64,000 nt of DNA from Danxiaibacter flavus. GTDB taxonomy: Bacteria > Bacteroidota > Bacteroidia > Chitinophagales > Chitinophagaceae. Positions 43,307 through 52,629 of the stretch are shown here, one piece after another. How positions within the stretch are numbered: position 1 is the first letter of the stretch; every line of letters starts with the position of its first letter. Position numbers and translations under genes: made by a program. Location of the stretch: positions 124,001 to 188,000 of the forward strand of contig NZ_JAULBC010000001.1 of assembly GCF_041060425.1 (NCBI RefSeq), given 5' to 3'. The notes beneath the pieces were generated by a model. The model ran no database searches and was not told the origin of the DNA. It saw only the letters and a list, made by a program, of their open reading frames with translations.

Positions 43307-44142
43307 TTAAATATGATCGTCTTATTCCGCACCACAAACACCCTGTCTTCCAACACAAGTTTGAGCGCATCAGCAAGAACGGATTTTTCAATTTCATGAC
43401 CAGCTTCAATCATTCCTTTTACATCGTATTCATGGTCAACCGGAATTATTTTTTGGGTGATGATTGGTCCTTCATCAAGATCGTTGTTTACTATATGAGC
43501 AGTAGCGCCAATTAGTTTTACACCGCGCTCATAAGCTTTTCGGTAAGGATTTGCGCCGATAAATGCGGGCAGGAACGAATGGTGTATGTTAATGATGCGT
43601 TCTTCATACTGTGCGACAAATGAAGGCGACAGAATCCGCATGAACTTGGCCAGCACCACGTAATCCGGAGCGTACTGATCTATGAGTGATGACAGCTTTG
43701 TTTCAAAATCGTTTCGTTCAATATGCTCGTGACTGAGGAAATGGAACGGGATGCCGAATTTCTCTGTGAAGGCTTCTAGAATATCGTGATTGCCGATAAC
43801 AGCCTTGATGTTGGCATGCAATTCATTAAAGTAATAGCGTATGAGGAGGTCGCTTAAACAATGATGTTCTTTTGTAACAAGTATAACAATGTCTTTTTTT
43901 CTTTTAGGGTTGATGGAGATGCGTGTTCCTGCGGGTAAAGCGTCTTCCAGTTGTGTATGCAGTGTTTCTGTATTAAGCTCACCGGAGAGTTCAAACCTGG
44001 CAAAAAAAGTATTGGTTTCCGGTTCAACAAATTCCTTCATCAAAAGAATGTTGTGGTTATTCCTGAAAAGAACACCCGTGATAGCTGCAATCAGTCCTTT
44101 CTGGTCGGCGCATTTGATAAGGACCACGTGATTTTTTTCCAT
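43303..44142 (-). CDS. purU: Formyltetrahydrofolate deformylase
   Basis: 279 residues from MEKNHVVLIKCADQKGLIAA, the usual start of the family (about 280 residues); the frame is open further up to 44214. N-terminal ACT domain (1-80), then a formyltransferase-fold domain with NIHHSFLPAFIGANPYRKA (catalytic Asn/His) and HIVNNDLDEGPII (catalytic Asp). Releases formate from 10-formyl-THF, feeding purine synthesis and balancing C1 pools. The stop codon is part of a repeat. Confidence 0.94.
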   Translation of the reverse strand: MEKNHVVLIKCADQKGLIAAITGVLFRNNHNILLMKEFVEPETNTFFARFELSGELNTETLHTQLEDALPAGTRISINPKRKKDIVILVTKEHHCLSDLLIRYYFNELHANIKAVIGNHDILEAFTEKFGIPFHFLSHEHIERNDFETKLSSLIDQYAPDYVVLAKFMRILSPSFVAQYEERIINIHHSFLPAFIGANPYRKAYERGVKLIGATAHIVNNDLDEGPIITQKIIPVDHEYDVKGMIEAGHEIEKSVLADALKLVLEDRVFVVRNKTIIFN

Positions 44143-44552
44143 GACTAAATATAGTGATTCGGAAAGTACCAGGTGTGGCTGCCGTGAATTTTCAGCATTC
44201 GATGCAATGAGCAAAGGTCAAAAATCCATTTATCGATAGTCAGTGTTGCGAATCCATCTTTCATTTATCTTTATGGCCTTAATAAATGCGGTGCTGTTGC
44301 TTTTTCGGCTACTGATTGTTAGCAACAACCACATTCCAATAACCAATATCCTAATTGTATGAAACCTATACAATCAACACTAACGCGGTTTGATTTTTCC
44401 GTCGTAGTGCATCTGCGCAATTCAGCCATTCTTTCGAATGAGTACAGTTTTCGCGACCCAATTCTTTTTGAATAGATCCCGGATAGTTTGATGGATTTAT
44501 TTTAAAAACTGCTTCACGAACTGCAGGCCCTGCAGTGTGTACACTATCTATT
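44143..44552. other. Intergenic region upstream of the large secreted protein
   Basis: No gene seen. Contains an ATTGTAT/ATACAAT inverted repeat near 44355-44375 and a TATCTTTA promoter-like element near 44266. The small minus-strand frame reaching into it is antisense to the signal peptide of the next gene. Confidence 0.6.
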
Positions 44553-47500
44553 ATGAAAAACACCATCCTTGCTAAGTCTGGCCGGTTACGCCAGGTGCTC
44601 ATCATATTTTTTGTACTGTTGTTATCCAATCAGGTTTATACGCAGCTTCCAATAATTTTCGGCATCGGCGTGGGGTACAATGAGCCGGCGGCAGAGGCGG
44701 ATAAAGAAGTTCCTGCAAACACAGCTGGCGTGCGGGAACAAAATTCCGCTGCACAATCGCCGTTATCAGGCCTGGCGGCTACAGACTGCAGTGATCCGGG
44801 AGTTGTTTTTCCGTTTGCATCTCCCGCAACAGTTTCGCCAAAATTTGTTTGTCCGTCGTCAGGTATGGTTAACCTGAACATTACGGCTGTTATGCCAAAT
44901 GTGACAGGTCTTACTTACCAATGGGAATCGTCGGCGGATGGGGCTACGGGCTGGTCAAATATTAGCTCACCCTTGTCGAATCCCGCATTAGTATATACCA
45001 GTGTAACTGCTGATGGCTATTTTCGTTGTAAAGTGTATTGCACGGCATCTCCGTCGCCAGTATGGATATCAGGTGTTTCAGCTCATGTGAAAATGATCCA
45101 GGCGGCAGAATTTAGCTTACCGGCTTATATATGTTCTGGCTCGCCGATGCCAACATTGCCTTCGACTTCAGACAACGGAATTACCGGAACGTGGAATCCG
45201 TCAACGGTTAGCAATACTTCTTCGGGCACTTATACTTTTACGCCGGATGCGGGGCAGTGTGTGACTGCGCCGGTTACTGTATCCATAATGGTGACAAATG
45301 GGGGCATGTACGGACAGATTCCTTTACTGGCGAGTGATTTTAATGCTGATATTATTGCTGATGGAATCGGGCCGGCATCAGGGTCCACATCTGTAGCCGC
45401 GGACTTTTCTGATTTTGCGCTGGTGAGTCCTTCATTTGCGCCAGGAGGCAGTACTTGTGTTGACGCCAGTACGGGAGCATTGCCTGATGAGAATATTAGG
45501 CAAATAACATCCACAAATACAACAACCAATACAGGCATTACTTACACACTTCAGCCATATAATCAGAACAATGATATTTTCCTGGGATGGGGACAAAGCA
45601 AGACGTTGACTTTGCAAAATCCGTTCGAAGCATCTAAGCTATATTTTGTCGGAATGAGTGGAAATGGCCCAGTGGCATTTTCTGCAACCTTTACCTTTAC
45701 GGATAACACTACGGCAGCTGTTAGCCTGAACATGCCCGATTGGTGTCTGCCTGATCCTATCAACGAAGCTCCCTTTGAACTTACCAGTAAACTGTACCGG
45801 ATACCGAGAAGTTATGCTACTTGTAATGGAGAGATGTTTCCGTACTTGTTCGAAATGCCAATAAACATGCCTGCTTCAGGTCAGGGCAAACTAATCAAAA
45901 GTATTGGTATCAGCTCAAGTTCTTTTGGTATTTTGAACCTCATGGCCATTGGCGCCAAACTGGAGCCTCAAACACCTGTGTTTGATCCGGTAAATGATTT
46001 TTGTTATGGCTCAACGGCACCTGTATTACCAGCTGTTTCTAACAATGGGATCGGTGGTACGTGGAGCCCTGCGACAGTCGACAATACCGCTTCCGGGATG
46101 TATACCTTTACTCCGTGGTGTGGTGGTCCGGGAACTACACTTAATGTAACAGTTAATCCTTTAAAAACAAAGACTGAGGATATTACCATCTGTGCCAACG
46201 CGCTGCCTTATACCTGGAATGGAATAACCGTAGCAGCCGGAGGCAACGGTGTGGCTACTTATACGACTCAATCTTTATTGACGGGATGCGATAGTACGAC
46301 TACTTTGAATCTGACAGTTAACCCATTGATCACAGCAACCGATAATGTAACCATATGCGCTGATTTGTTGCCTTACAGCTGGAACGGTATAACGGTGACT
46401 ACAGGGGGCAACAATGTGGCGACCTATACAACGCCGTCTCTTGTAACTGGTTGCGATAGTGCTACCATATTGAACCTTACCGTAAATCCGTTAATAGCAG
46501 CCGTAGAGGATTTGACCATCTGCGCCGATCAGTTGCCGTATGTTTGGAACGGGATTACCGTAACCAATGCAGGTAATGGAGTGGCCACTTATGTAACTCA
46601 ATCGCAAGTGACAAATTGTGACAGTACAACTACTTTAAACCTCACGGTTAATGCACTGAAAAGCGCAGTAGAAGATCTCACTATTTGTGCTGATCAATTG
46701 CCATACCTGTGGAACGGCATAACGTTGACGGCGGGGGGAAATAGCGTTGCCACTTACACGACGCCCTCCTTAATAACAAACTGCGACAGTACAACTACTT
46801 TAAACCTTACGGTCAATCCGTTGAGAAGCACAATAGACGACATAACCATCTGCGCCGATCAATTGCCATATGTATGGAACGGCTTAACAATAACCGCCGG
46901 AGGAAATAATATTGCTACTTATGTAACCCCGTCTTTAGTAACGGGCTGTGATAGCACAACCACTTTAAATCTTACGGTTAATCCGTTGAAAACATCAACG
47001 CAGGACATAACGATCTGTGCTGATCAGCTTCCTTATCCGTGGAACGGAATTAGTGTGATGTCCGGAGGTAACAATGCAGCAACTTATACTACACCATCTT
47101 TGGTAGCGGGTTGCGATAGTACCATCACTTTAAATCTTACGGTTAATCCATTGAAGAATGCAACGCAGAGCATCACCATCTGTGCGGATCAGTTGCCTTA
47201 TTTGTGGAATGGCATAACGGTAACCACAGGTGGCAGCGCAGCCGCAACTTATACAACACCATCTATGGTTACAGGCTGTGATAGCACAACTACTTTAAGT
47301 CTTACGGTAAATCCGCTGAAAACAGCAACACAGGTCATTACTATCTGTGCCGATCAATTGCCATTCGTATGGAACGGTATAACAGTTAATGCCGGAGGTA
47401 GTAATGCTGCAGCTTATACAACACCATCTTTGATCACTGGCTGCGATAGTACAACTACCCTGGACCTTACAGTAAGTCCATTAAAAACAGCGACACAGGA

Positions 47501-49388
47501 TATCACTATTTGTGCTAACCAACTGCCATTCATATGGAACGGCATAACTGTAAATGCCGGAGGTGTTAATGCGGCAACTTATACAACTCCTTCTCTGTTG
47601 ACGGGCTGCGACAGTACAACGACCTTGTATCTCACTGTAAATCCGCTGAGGGCAGCAACGCAGGATATAACCATCTGCGCCGATCAATTGCCGTATGTAT
47701 GGAATGGTATAACCGTTACAGCCGGAGGTAATAATGCGGCCACTTATACAACACCTTCTCTGCTTACGGGCTGTGATAGCACAACAACGTTGAATCTTAC
47801 AGTAAACACTCTTCCATCAATAACTATACAGCCGCAGCCAGACAATATTGTAATCGGTGATAACACAAACTTTAATGTATCGGCAACAGGTACCGGACTC
47901 GCTTATCAATGGGAAGTGAATACCGGTGCTGGCTTTGCTGCCATTACAGATAATGGTACTTATAGCAATTCGACAACTGCTGCATTGCAGATCACAAATG
48001 CAAGTCTCAATATGGATGGCTACATCTATCGTTGTGTGATAACCGGCGTTTGTGCTACAACAACCAGCAACAATGCAGTGTTAACAGTGGGTAAGAAAAG
48101 CCAATCAATATCGCTGAATGCACAAACCCCGGGAGGAATAATTATGGCTACATATGGTGATGCTACGGTGGATGTGAGCGGTGCCTCTTCGTCAAACCTG
48201 TCAATTTCTTATTCCAGCAGTGACACGAATGTCGTCCGTGTGAACAATTCTGGCATGCTGACAATTAAAGGGGCAGGTACAGCGATAATTTCTATTGCTC
48301 AACCTGGAGATGCAATTTACCTCGCGGCGCCATCAGTTGCTATCGCCGTGCAAATAAACAAGAAAGACCTTGCCGTTATAGCCAATGATACCTCGAGGCC
48401 ATATGGAGAAAACAATCCGGCCCTGGCTATTAACTATAGTGGATTTGTAAATGGCGAGGATGAATCTGCAATTCTAGCTCCAACTGCGGCGACCAGCGCT
48501 ATATCCTCCAGTATGCCCGGCGATTACCAGATTTCAGTAAGTGGCGGCTCGGCGGCCAACTATAACCTCATCTACCAGGATGGAACATTGACTGTAACCG
48601 GTGCTGTAATTTCTGTGGATGTACAGCCTCAACCCAAAGCTGTATGTGTGAACAATAACGCCGGCTTTTCAACGCTTGCCACCATGACCGGCAAGTGGGG
48701 TTCAATAGCATATCAATGGCAACAAAGCAGCGATGGTGCTGAGTGGTATGATATTCCTGGCGCTACAAACAATACTTTCGATACAACAGGAGTATATACG
48801 ATGTATATCCGCTGCATGATCTCGGCGCCGGGGACAACGGTATACACGCAAACGGTGAAGCTGAAAGTTAATGCGCTACCCAATATCAGTATTACTAAAT
48901 CAAACGATCTTGATTGCAGTAATGGTAGTGCGCAATTACAGGTATCGGGCGCTTACAAATACAGCTGGTCACCCGTAACTGGCTTGGATCATGTAAACAC
49001 TGCCAATCCTATAGCCAGACCAACGACGCCCACAAAATATGTGGTAACAGGCACTGATATGAACGGTTGCGTAAGCAGTGATAGCATTATGGTTGATATT
49101 TTGACGGTAAGAAAAGGAGAGAACCTGATGCCAAATGCATTCACGCCAAATGGAGATGGTTTGAACGATTGTTTTGGAATCCGTTATTGGGGAGTTGTTT
49201 CAAAGTTTGATTTTAGTGTGTTTGACCGTTTAGGTAACCTGGTCTTCCATACCAATAATCCCAATGATTGTTGGGATGGCCGCTACAAGGGACAGCTGCT
49301 GGCCGGCGGCACATATGTTTACTTCATCCGCGCCGAAAATAATTGTGGACCAATTGAGCGGAAGGGAACCGTGGTGTTATTGCGATAG
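44553..49388 (+). CDS. Large secreted repeat protein with CHU_C-type (T9SS) C-terminus
   Basis: 1,611 residues from MKNTILAKSGRLRQVLIIF, a signal peptide ending near VYTQL. Residues about 60-535 hold Ig-like beta domains (LTYQWESSADGATGWSN and two similar NNGIGGTWSPATV-type modules). Residues 536-1085 are ten 55-residue repeats without any length change (TICADQLPYVWNGITV, then GCDSTTTLNLTVN), each with two Cys that could form a disulfide. Then an Ig-like domain, an MBG-type domain near 1275-1350 (NDTSRPYGENNPAL), another Ig-like segment, and the C-terminal domain from about 1524 (MPNAFTPNGDGLNDCFG) used by type IX secretion. Cell-surface adhesin by architecture (inference). Confidence 0.9.
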   Translation: MKNTILAKSGRLRQVLIIFFVLLLSNQVYTQLPIIFGIGVGYNEPAAEADKEVPANTAGVREQNSAAQSPLSGLAATDCSDPGVVFPFASPATVSPKFVCPSSGMVNLNITAVMPNVTGLTYQWESSADGATGWSNISSPLSNPALVYTSVTADGYFRCKVYCTASPSPVWISGVSAHVKMIQAAEFSLPAYICSGSPMPTLPSTSDNGITGTWNPSTVSNTSSGTYTFTPDAGQCVTAPVTVSIMVTNGGMYGQIPLLASDFNADIIADGIGPASGSTSVAADFSDFALVSPSFAPGGSTCVDASTGALPDENIRQITSTNTTTNTGITYTLQPYNQNNDIFLGWGQSKTLTLQNPFEASKLYFVGMSGNGPVAFSATFTFTDNTTAAVSLNMPDWCLPDPINEAPFELTSKLYRIPRSYATCNGEMFPYLFEMPINMPASGQGKLIKSIGISSSSFGILNLMAIGAKLEPQTPVFDPVNDFCYGSTAPVLPAVSNNGIGGTWSPATVDNTASGMYTFTPWCGGPGTTLNVTVNPLKTKTEDITICANALPYTWNGITVAAGGNGVATYTTQSLLTGCDSTTTLNLTVNPLITATDNVTICADLLPYSWNGITVTTGGNNVATYTTPSLVTGCDSATILNLTVNPLIAAVEDLTICADQLPYVWNGITVTNAGNGVATYVTQSQVTNCDSTTTLNLTVNALKSAVEDLTICADQLPYLWNGITLTAGGNSVATYTTPSLITNCDSTTTLNLTVNPLRSTIDDITICADQLPYVWNGLTITAGGNNIATYVTPSLVTGCDSTTTLNLTVNPLKTSTQDITICADQLPYPWNGISVMSGGNNAATYTTPSLVAGCDSTITLNLTVNPLKNATQSITICADQLPYLWNGITVTTGGSAAATYTTPSMVTGCDSTTTLSLTVNPLKTATQVITICADQLPFVWNGITVNAGGSNAAAYTTPSLITGCDSTTTLDLTVSPLKTATQDITICANQLPFIWNGITVNAGGVNAATYTTPSLLTGCDSTTTLYLTVNPLRAATQDITICADQLPYVWNGITVTAGGNNAATYTTPSLLTGCDSTTTLNLTVNTLPSITIQPQPDNIVIGDNTNFNVSATGTGLAYQWEVNTGAGFAAITDNGTYSNSTTAALQITNASLNMDGYIYRCVITGVCATTTSNNAVLTVGKKSQSISLNAQTPGGIIMATYGDATVDVSGASSSNLSISYSSSDTNVVRVNNSGMLTIKGAGTAIISIAQPGDAIYLAAPSVAIAVQINKKDLAVIANDTSRPYGENNPALAINYSGFVNGEDESAILAPTAATSAISSSMPGDYQISVSGGSAANYNLIYQDGTLTVTGAVISVDVQPQPKAVCVNNNAGFSTLATMTGKWGSIAYQWQQSSDGAEWYDIPGATNNTFDTTGVYTMYIRCMISAPGTTVYTQTVKLKVNALPNISITKSNDLDCSNGSAQLQVSGAYKYSWSPVTGLDHVNTANPIARPTTPTKYVVTGTDMNGCVSSDSIMVDILTVRKGENLMPNAFTPNGDGLNDCFGIRYWGVVSKFDFSVFDRLGNLVFHTNNPNDCWDGRYKGQLLAGGTYVYFIRAENNCGPIERKGTVVLLR
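46158..47807 (+). repeat. Ten tandem 165-bp coding repeats
   Basis: Exactly 10 x 165 bp in frame, no indels. Units differ mainly at synonymous and a few replacement sites; ATCTGTGC and TGGAAYGG recur once per unit. Confidence 0.93.
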
Positions 49389-49468
49389 GACTCCATGTAG
49401 CCATAAAAAGAATATCACTATATATAGCTCTGCGTCTACTTTGCTCTTTTCTCTGTGCAAATAAAAAA

Positions 49469-49604
49469 TACAATTACACAGAGCCGCACGGAGGAGACAC
49501 GGAGCAACACAGAGGCTTAGGTTCAGGCCTTCAAAGCGAATTTCGATCTGGCAAGGGCTGGTAGCTAATAGCTGAAAGCTGACAGCTCTTAGCTATTAGC
49601 TGCA
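49469..49604. repeat. CTCTGTG (reverse) and AGCTGATAG repeats before ispH
   Basis: ACACAGAGCCGCACGGAGGA, GACACGGAGCAACACAGAGG at 49469-49515, then AGCTAATAGCTGAAAGCTGA, CAGCTCTTAGCTATTAGCTG at 49559-49604. Fills most of the 240-bp gap. Confidence 0.8.
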
Positions 49605-49614
49605 CGCTTCTTCG

Positions 49615-49622
49615 TACCTTTG
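49615..49622 (+). promoter_or_regulatory. TACCTTTG only 6 bp before the ispH start
   Basis: Exact TAnnTTTG element. With transcription starting 5-7 bp downstream, the message would be leaderless. The -33 region lies in the AGCTATTAG repeat and has no TTTG. Confidence 0.5.
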
Positions 49623-49628
49623 CGTACC

Positions 49629-50861
49629 ATGAAACAATTCAATGTTCCAAACATATACAGGAGTAGTTTGATCAGTGCAGTAAAGAACAAGCGGAAACAG
49701 AACGACAAATTAAAAAAAGATTTCACGCCTACTTTATTGAATTTCGGTCCCGTCCACATATACCTGGCTCGTCATTTCGGCTTTTGTTATGGTGTAGAGA
49801 ATGCTATCGAGATAGCTTTTACAACTATCGACGAAAACCCCGGCAAACGCATTTTCCTGCTAAGCGAAATGATCCACAATCCACAGGTAAATGCAGATCT
49901 GCAGGAACGTGGGGTGCAATTTTTGCAGGATACTTATGGCAAACAACTGATTCCGTTTGATGAACTGAATGAAAATGACGTGGTACTCATTCCCGCATTT
50001 GGGACCACATTACAGGTTGAAGCGTTGCTTAAAGCAAAAGGAATCCAGACAGAGAAATACAATACTACCTGTCCTTTTGTTGAAAAAGTCTGGAACCGCA
50101 GCGAACAGATTGCAACCAAGGGCTACAGCATTGTAATTCACGGCAAACCTAAACATGAAGAAACCCGCGCTACATTTTCACATGCGTCATCCAACACCCC
50201 GGCAGTGATTGTAAATGACATGAAGGATACGATAGAGCTGGCGAAATTTATTACGGGCGAGAAAAAACCTGAAGACTTCTATACTGCATTCCAGGGCCGT
50301 TACTCAGATGGTTTTGATGTAACAAAAGATCTGCGAAAAATTGGTGTTGTTAACCAGACTACACAGCTGGCTACCGATACACAGGCAATTGCTGAATACC
50401 TGAAGCAGGCGATGAAAGACCGCTATATGCTGAATGACAGCAATATTAGCGAGCGGTTTGCCGATACGCGCGATACACTTTGTTACGCAACCAATGATAA
50501 TCAATCCGCGGTAACCGGTATGCTACAAACTGATGCCGATCTGGCTATTGTTGTTGGCGGATATAATAGTAGTAATACTTCCCACCTTGTAGAGCTCTGT
50601 GAAGAAAAACTGAAAACTTATTTTATCAACAGTGCAGATAAGCTCCTTTCTAAAAACGAGATTCATCATTGCAATTGGGTAACAAAAGAAGAGAAGGTAA
50701 CACTTGACTTTTTACCTGGAAAAGATCCGGTAAAAATTCTGATTACCAGCGGTGCCAGTTGCCCGGATGCAATAGTGGAAGAAGTGATTGCCAAATTATT
50801 AACCTTTTACCCAGAAAGTATTTCAATTGATGATATGGCTGAAAGGCTTGATTCTAATTGA
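49629..50861 (+). CDS. ispH: 4-hydroxy-3-methylbut-2-enyl diphosphate reductase, long form
   Basis: 410 residues from MKQFNVPNIYRSSLISAV. Last step of the MEP isoprenoid pathway. The three iron-sulfur cysteines appear in HFGFCYGVENA, NTTCPFVEKVW and TSGASCPD; substrate motifs HGKPKHEET and GGYNSSNTSHL are present. About 100 residues longer than the E. coli enzyme, with an N-terminal extension and the DTLCYATNDNQSA insertion typical of the cyanobacterial/plant-type enzyme. The stop TGA lies inside an AATTGAAAATTGA repeat. Confidence 0.93.
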   Translation: MKQFNVPNIYRSSLISAVKNKRKQNDKLKKDFTPTLLNFGPVHIYLARHFGFCYGVENAIEIAFTTIDENPGKRIFLLSEMIHNPQVNADLQERGVQFLQDTYGKQLIPFDELNENDVVLIPAFGTTLQVEALLKAKGIQTEKYNTTCPFVEKVWNRSEQIATKGYSIVIHGKPKHEETRATFSHASSNTPAVIVNDMKDTIELAKFITGEKKPEDFYTAFQGRYSDGFDVTKDLRKIGVVNQTTQLATDTQAIAEYLKQAMKDRYMLNDSNISERFADTRDTLCYATNDNQSAVTGMLQTDADLAIVVGGYNSSNTSHLVELCEEKLKTYFINSADKLLSKNEIHHCNWVTKEEKVTLDFLPGKDPVKILITSGASCPDAIVEEVIAKLLTFYPESISIDDMAERLDSN

Positions 50862-50906
50862 AAATTGAGAATGAATGTGCGAGTGTGCGAATGGGCAAAT
50901 GAATGC
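50855..50906 (+). repeat. Composite AATTGA + AATGTGCGA repeat supplying the ispH stop
   Basis: AATTGAAAATTGAGAATG, then AATGTGCGAGTGTGCGAATG, GGCAAATGAATGC. The first AATTGA contains the stop codon. Same order as at the end of purU. Confidence 0.85.
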
Positions 50907-51078
50907 AAGTCGGCCTTCCTCAATAGATCATATGCAGATGGAATAAATAAAAGGTACTAAAATGCAGAATGATTTCGAGTCAAAATTCTCTGTGCCGCTC
51001 TGTGTCTCCTCCTGCCTTTCCTCCGTGTAATTATTATGTCCCATGGGGAAGAAGAAAGCCTCAGCTCAGATGGAATAA

Positions 51079-51498
51079 CTATCTACTTTCGCTGGCAGAC
51101 AAAACAAACCTGTTCTTCAATTCTGGTGTTGGTACCCAACAAGCCTCTTGTTTTCCAAACCATCTATAACGATTCTTTGCAATTAAATCATAAATCGCGT
51201 CGCGTATAAATCTCGGAATGACGATAAAACCATACAGCAATGGCCATCCGCCATCAAGTTTCCTTGCTACACGCAGCGCCGCAGTTGATCTTGTATAAAT
51301 TCTTCCGTTTTCAATTAGAATAAATGAACGCAGGTCATCAACGGGTAGCTGCTCCTCTCTCAATATTTTCTGTCCAAACTCACTCTGCAGGGATGCGAAT
51401 TTAAATCTCGCATCCTTATCATGCCTGATAACAAATTGCACCGAGCTGTTGCACAGATTACAAACCCCATCGAAGAGAATAATGTTGCTGAATTGCAT
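51079..51498 (-). CDS. DCC-family thiol-disulfide oxidoreductase-like protein (DUF393)
   Basis: 139 residues. FDGVCNLCN at residues 9-17 is the Dxx[C]xxC family signature (Cys13, Cys16); the rest is thioredoxin-like with RFKFASLQSEFGQKIL and an amphipathic C-half (WPLLYGFIVIPRFIRDAIYD). Redox activity is a family prediction. Confidence 0.88.
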   Translation of the reverse strand: MQFSNIILFDGVCNLCNSSVQFVIRHDKDARFKFASLQSEFGQKILREEQLPVDDLRSFILIENGRIYTRSTAALRVARKLDGGWPLLYGFIVIPRFIRDAIYDLIAKNRYRWFGKQEACWVPTPELKNRFVLSASESR

Positions 51499-51502
51499 AA
51501 TG

Positions 51503-51510
51503 CAAAATTA
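51503..51510 (-). promoter_or_regulatory. TAATTTTG 4 bp before the DCC start
   Basis: TAnnTTTG match on the minus strand; the spacer and -33 region fall entirely inside the GTAAGAC array at 51510-51584. Predicts a leaderless message if used. Confidence 0.4.
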
Positions 51511-51584
51511 AGACATGTAAGACATGTAAGACGTGTAAGACGTGTAAGACACGTAAGACCGTAAGACATGTAAGACGTGTAAGA
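51510..51584 (+). repeat. GTAAGAC array upstream of the DCC gene (mostly 10-bp units)
   Basis: GTAAGACATG, GTAAGACGTG, GTAAGACAC units. Inverted relative to the arrays at 51623 and 51700, so it could pair with them. Confidence 0.88.
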
Positions 51585-51622
51585 AATCGCAATTCATGAG
51601 TCTGCTGCCCCCGCAACAGTAC

Positions 51623-51660
51623 TCTTACATGTCTTACTGTCTTACGGTCTTACGATCTTC
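51623..51660 (-). repeat. GTAAGAC array following the yebC terminator
   Basis: Minus strand: GAAGATCGTAAGACCGTAAG to GTAAGAGTACTG, starting directly at the end of the terminator T-run. Confidence 0.85.
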
Positions 51661-51701
51661 AAAAAGAAAGGCGCAGGATACTTCTTCAGCATCTTGCGCC
51701 T
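51661..51701 (-). terminator. Intrinsic terminator of yebC
   Basis: Minus strand stem AGGCGCAAGAT/ATCCTGCGCCT with an 11-nt loop, then TTCTTTTT. Confidence 0.8.
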
Positions 51702-51736
51702 CTTACTATCTTACTTTCTTACGTCTTACGGTCTTG
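51700..51736 (-). repeat. GTAAGAC array between the yebC stop and its terminator
   Basis: Minus strand, 3 nt after TAG: AAGACCGTAAGACGTAAGAA to GTAAGAGG. It would be transcribed as the 3' untranslated region of yebC. Confidence 0.88.
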
Positions 51737-51738
51737 CT

Positions 51739-52461
51739 CTATCCCATGTTGTGGAATACCTTGCTCACATCTTCATCCTGCTCAAGACGTTCAATCAGCT
51801 TACTTACTTCTTCAGCCTGAACATCGGTAACCGGAACAGTGGTAGAAGGAATCCATTCAAGTTCGGAGCTTAATGGAGTAATACCTTTGTCCTCAAGCGC
51901 TTTTTGAAGCTTACCAAAGTCAACAAAAGCTGAGCGTAAAACTAAAATTGGGTTACCATTATCGTCAGTACTTTCACCCATTTCCTCCAGGCCGAAATCA
52001 ATTAATTCCAGTTCCAGGTCCTCGGTATTAAGCCCTGCAGGGTTTAATTTGAACACACCCATTTTATTAAACTGGAAGCTCACGCTGCCGCTGTTACCTA
52101 AAGCACCACCGCCTTTGTTGAAGTGACTTTTTACGTTTGCAACGGTACGGACGTGGTTGTCCGTAGCAGTCTCAACCAATATGGCAACGCCATGAGGCGC
52201 GTAACCTTCATATAAAATTTCTTCGTAGTTGTCCATTTCCTTGCCCTGTGCTCTCTTAATAGCAGCTTCCACGCGATCCTTGGGCATATTAACACTTTTC
52301 GCATTCTGAAAACATCTGCGCAAAGCGGGGTTGGTTGCGGGATCAGGACCGCCGGCTTTAACAGCAATTGCAATCTCTTTTCCAATGCGGGTAAATTGTT
52401 TTGCCATTCTGTCCCAACGAGCGAACATGGTGGCCTTACGAACTTCAAAAATCCTTCCCAT
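51739..52461 (-). CDS. yebC: YebC/PmpR-family protein
   Basis: 240 residues, the family's usual size. MGRIFEVRKATMFARWDRM, FTRIGKEIAIAVKAGG, NMPKDRVEAAIKRA, KGGGALGNSGSVSFQF and the C-terminal TDVQAEEVSKLIERLEQDED are all characteristic. Members act as DNA-binding regulators or, in recent work on YebC, ribosome-associated factors easing proline stretches. Confidence 0.93.
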   Translation of the reverse strand: MGRIFEVRKATMFARWDRMAKQFTRIGKEIAIAVKAGGPDPATNPALRRCFQNAKSVNMPKDRVEAAIKRAQGKEMDNYEEILYEGYAPHGVAILVETATDNHVRTVANVKSHFNKGGGALGNSGSVSFQFNKMGVFKLNPAGLNTEDLELELIDFGLEEMGESTDDNGNPILVLRSAFVDFGKLQKALEDKGITPLSSELEWIPSTTVPVTDVQAEEVSKLIERLEQDEDVSKVFHNMG

Positions 52462-52571
52462 AGTAAACTATACGTTATAAAAGTTATGATATACGTTAAT
52501 CAGCAATTCAGGCCGGTGTTTTAATCAGTTGCAACTCAGCACCTGAAGCTGTCTTTGTTTTTAAGCGAGGG

Positions 52572-52602
52572 CAAATTTAAACTTTCAGCTCCGTTCAACA
52601 AA
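52572..52602 (-). promoter_or_regulatory. Bacteroidota-type promoter of yebC (TTTG-N19-TAAATTTG)
   Basis: Minus strand TTTG at 52602-52599, 19-bp spacer, TAAATTTG at 52579-52572. Exact match. The -33 box is shared with the T-run of the upstream gene's terminator. Confidence 0.7.
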
Positions 52603-52622
52603 AAACCGCCCGAAGGCGGTTT
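52597..52622 (-). terminator. Intrinsic terminator of the amino-acid permease gene
   Basis: Minus strand AAACCGCC TTCG GGCGGTTT then TTTTG; UUCG-type tetraloop. Seven bp after the stop. Confidence 0.88.
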
Positions 52623-52629
52623 GTAAATT

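Noticed and set aside
44366..44629. Minus-strand ORF of 87 codons upstream of the large secreted protein
   Set aside because: Antisense to the signal-peptide region, no start context or domain.
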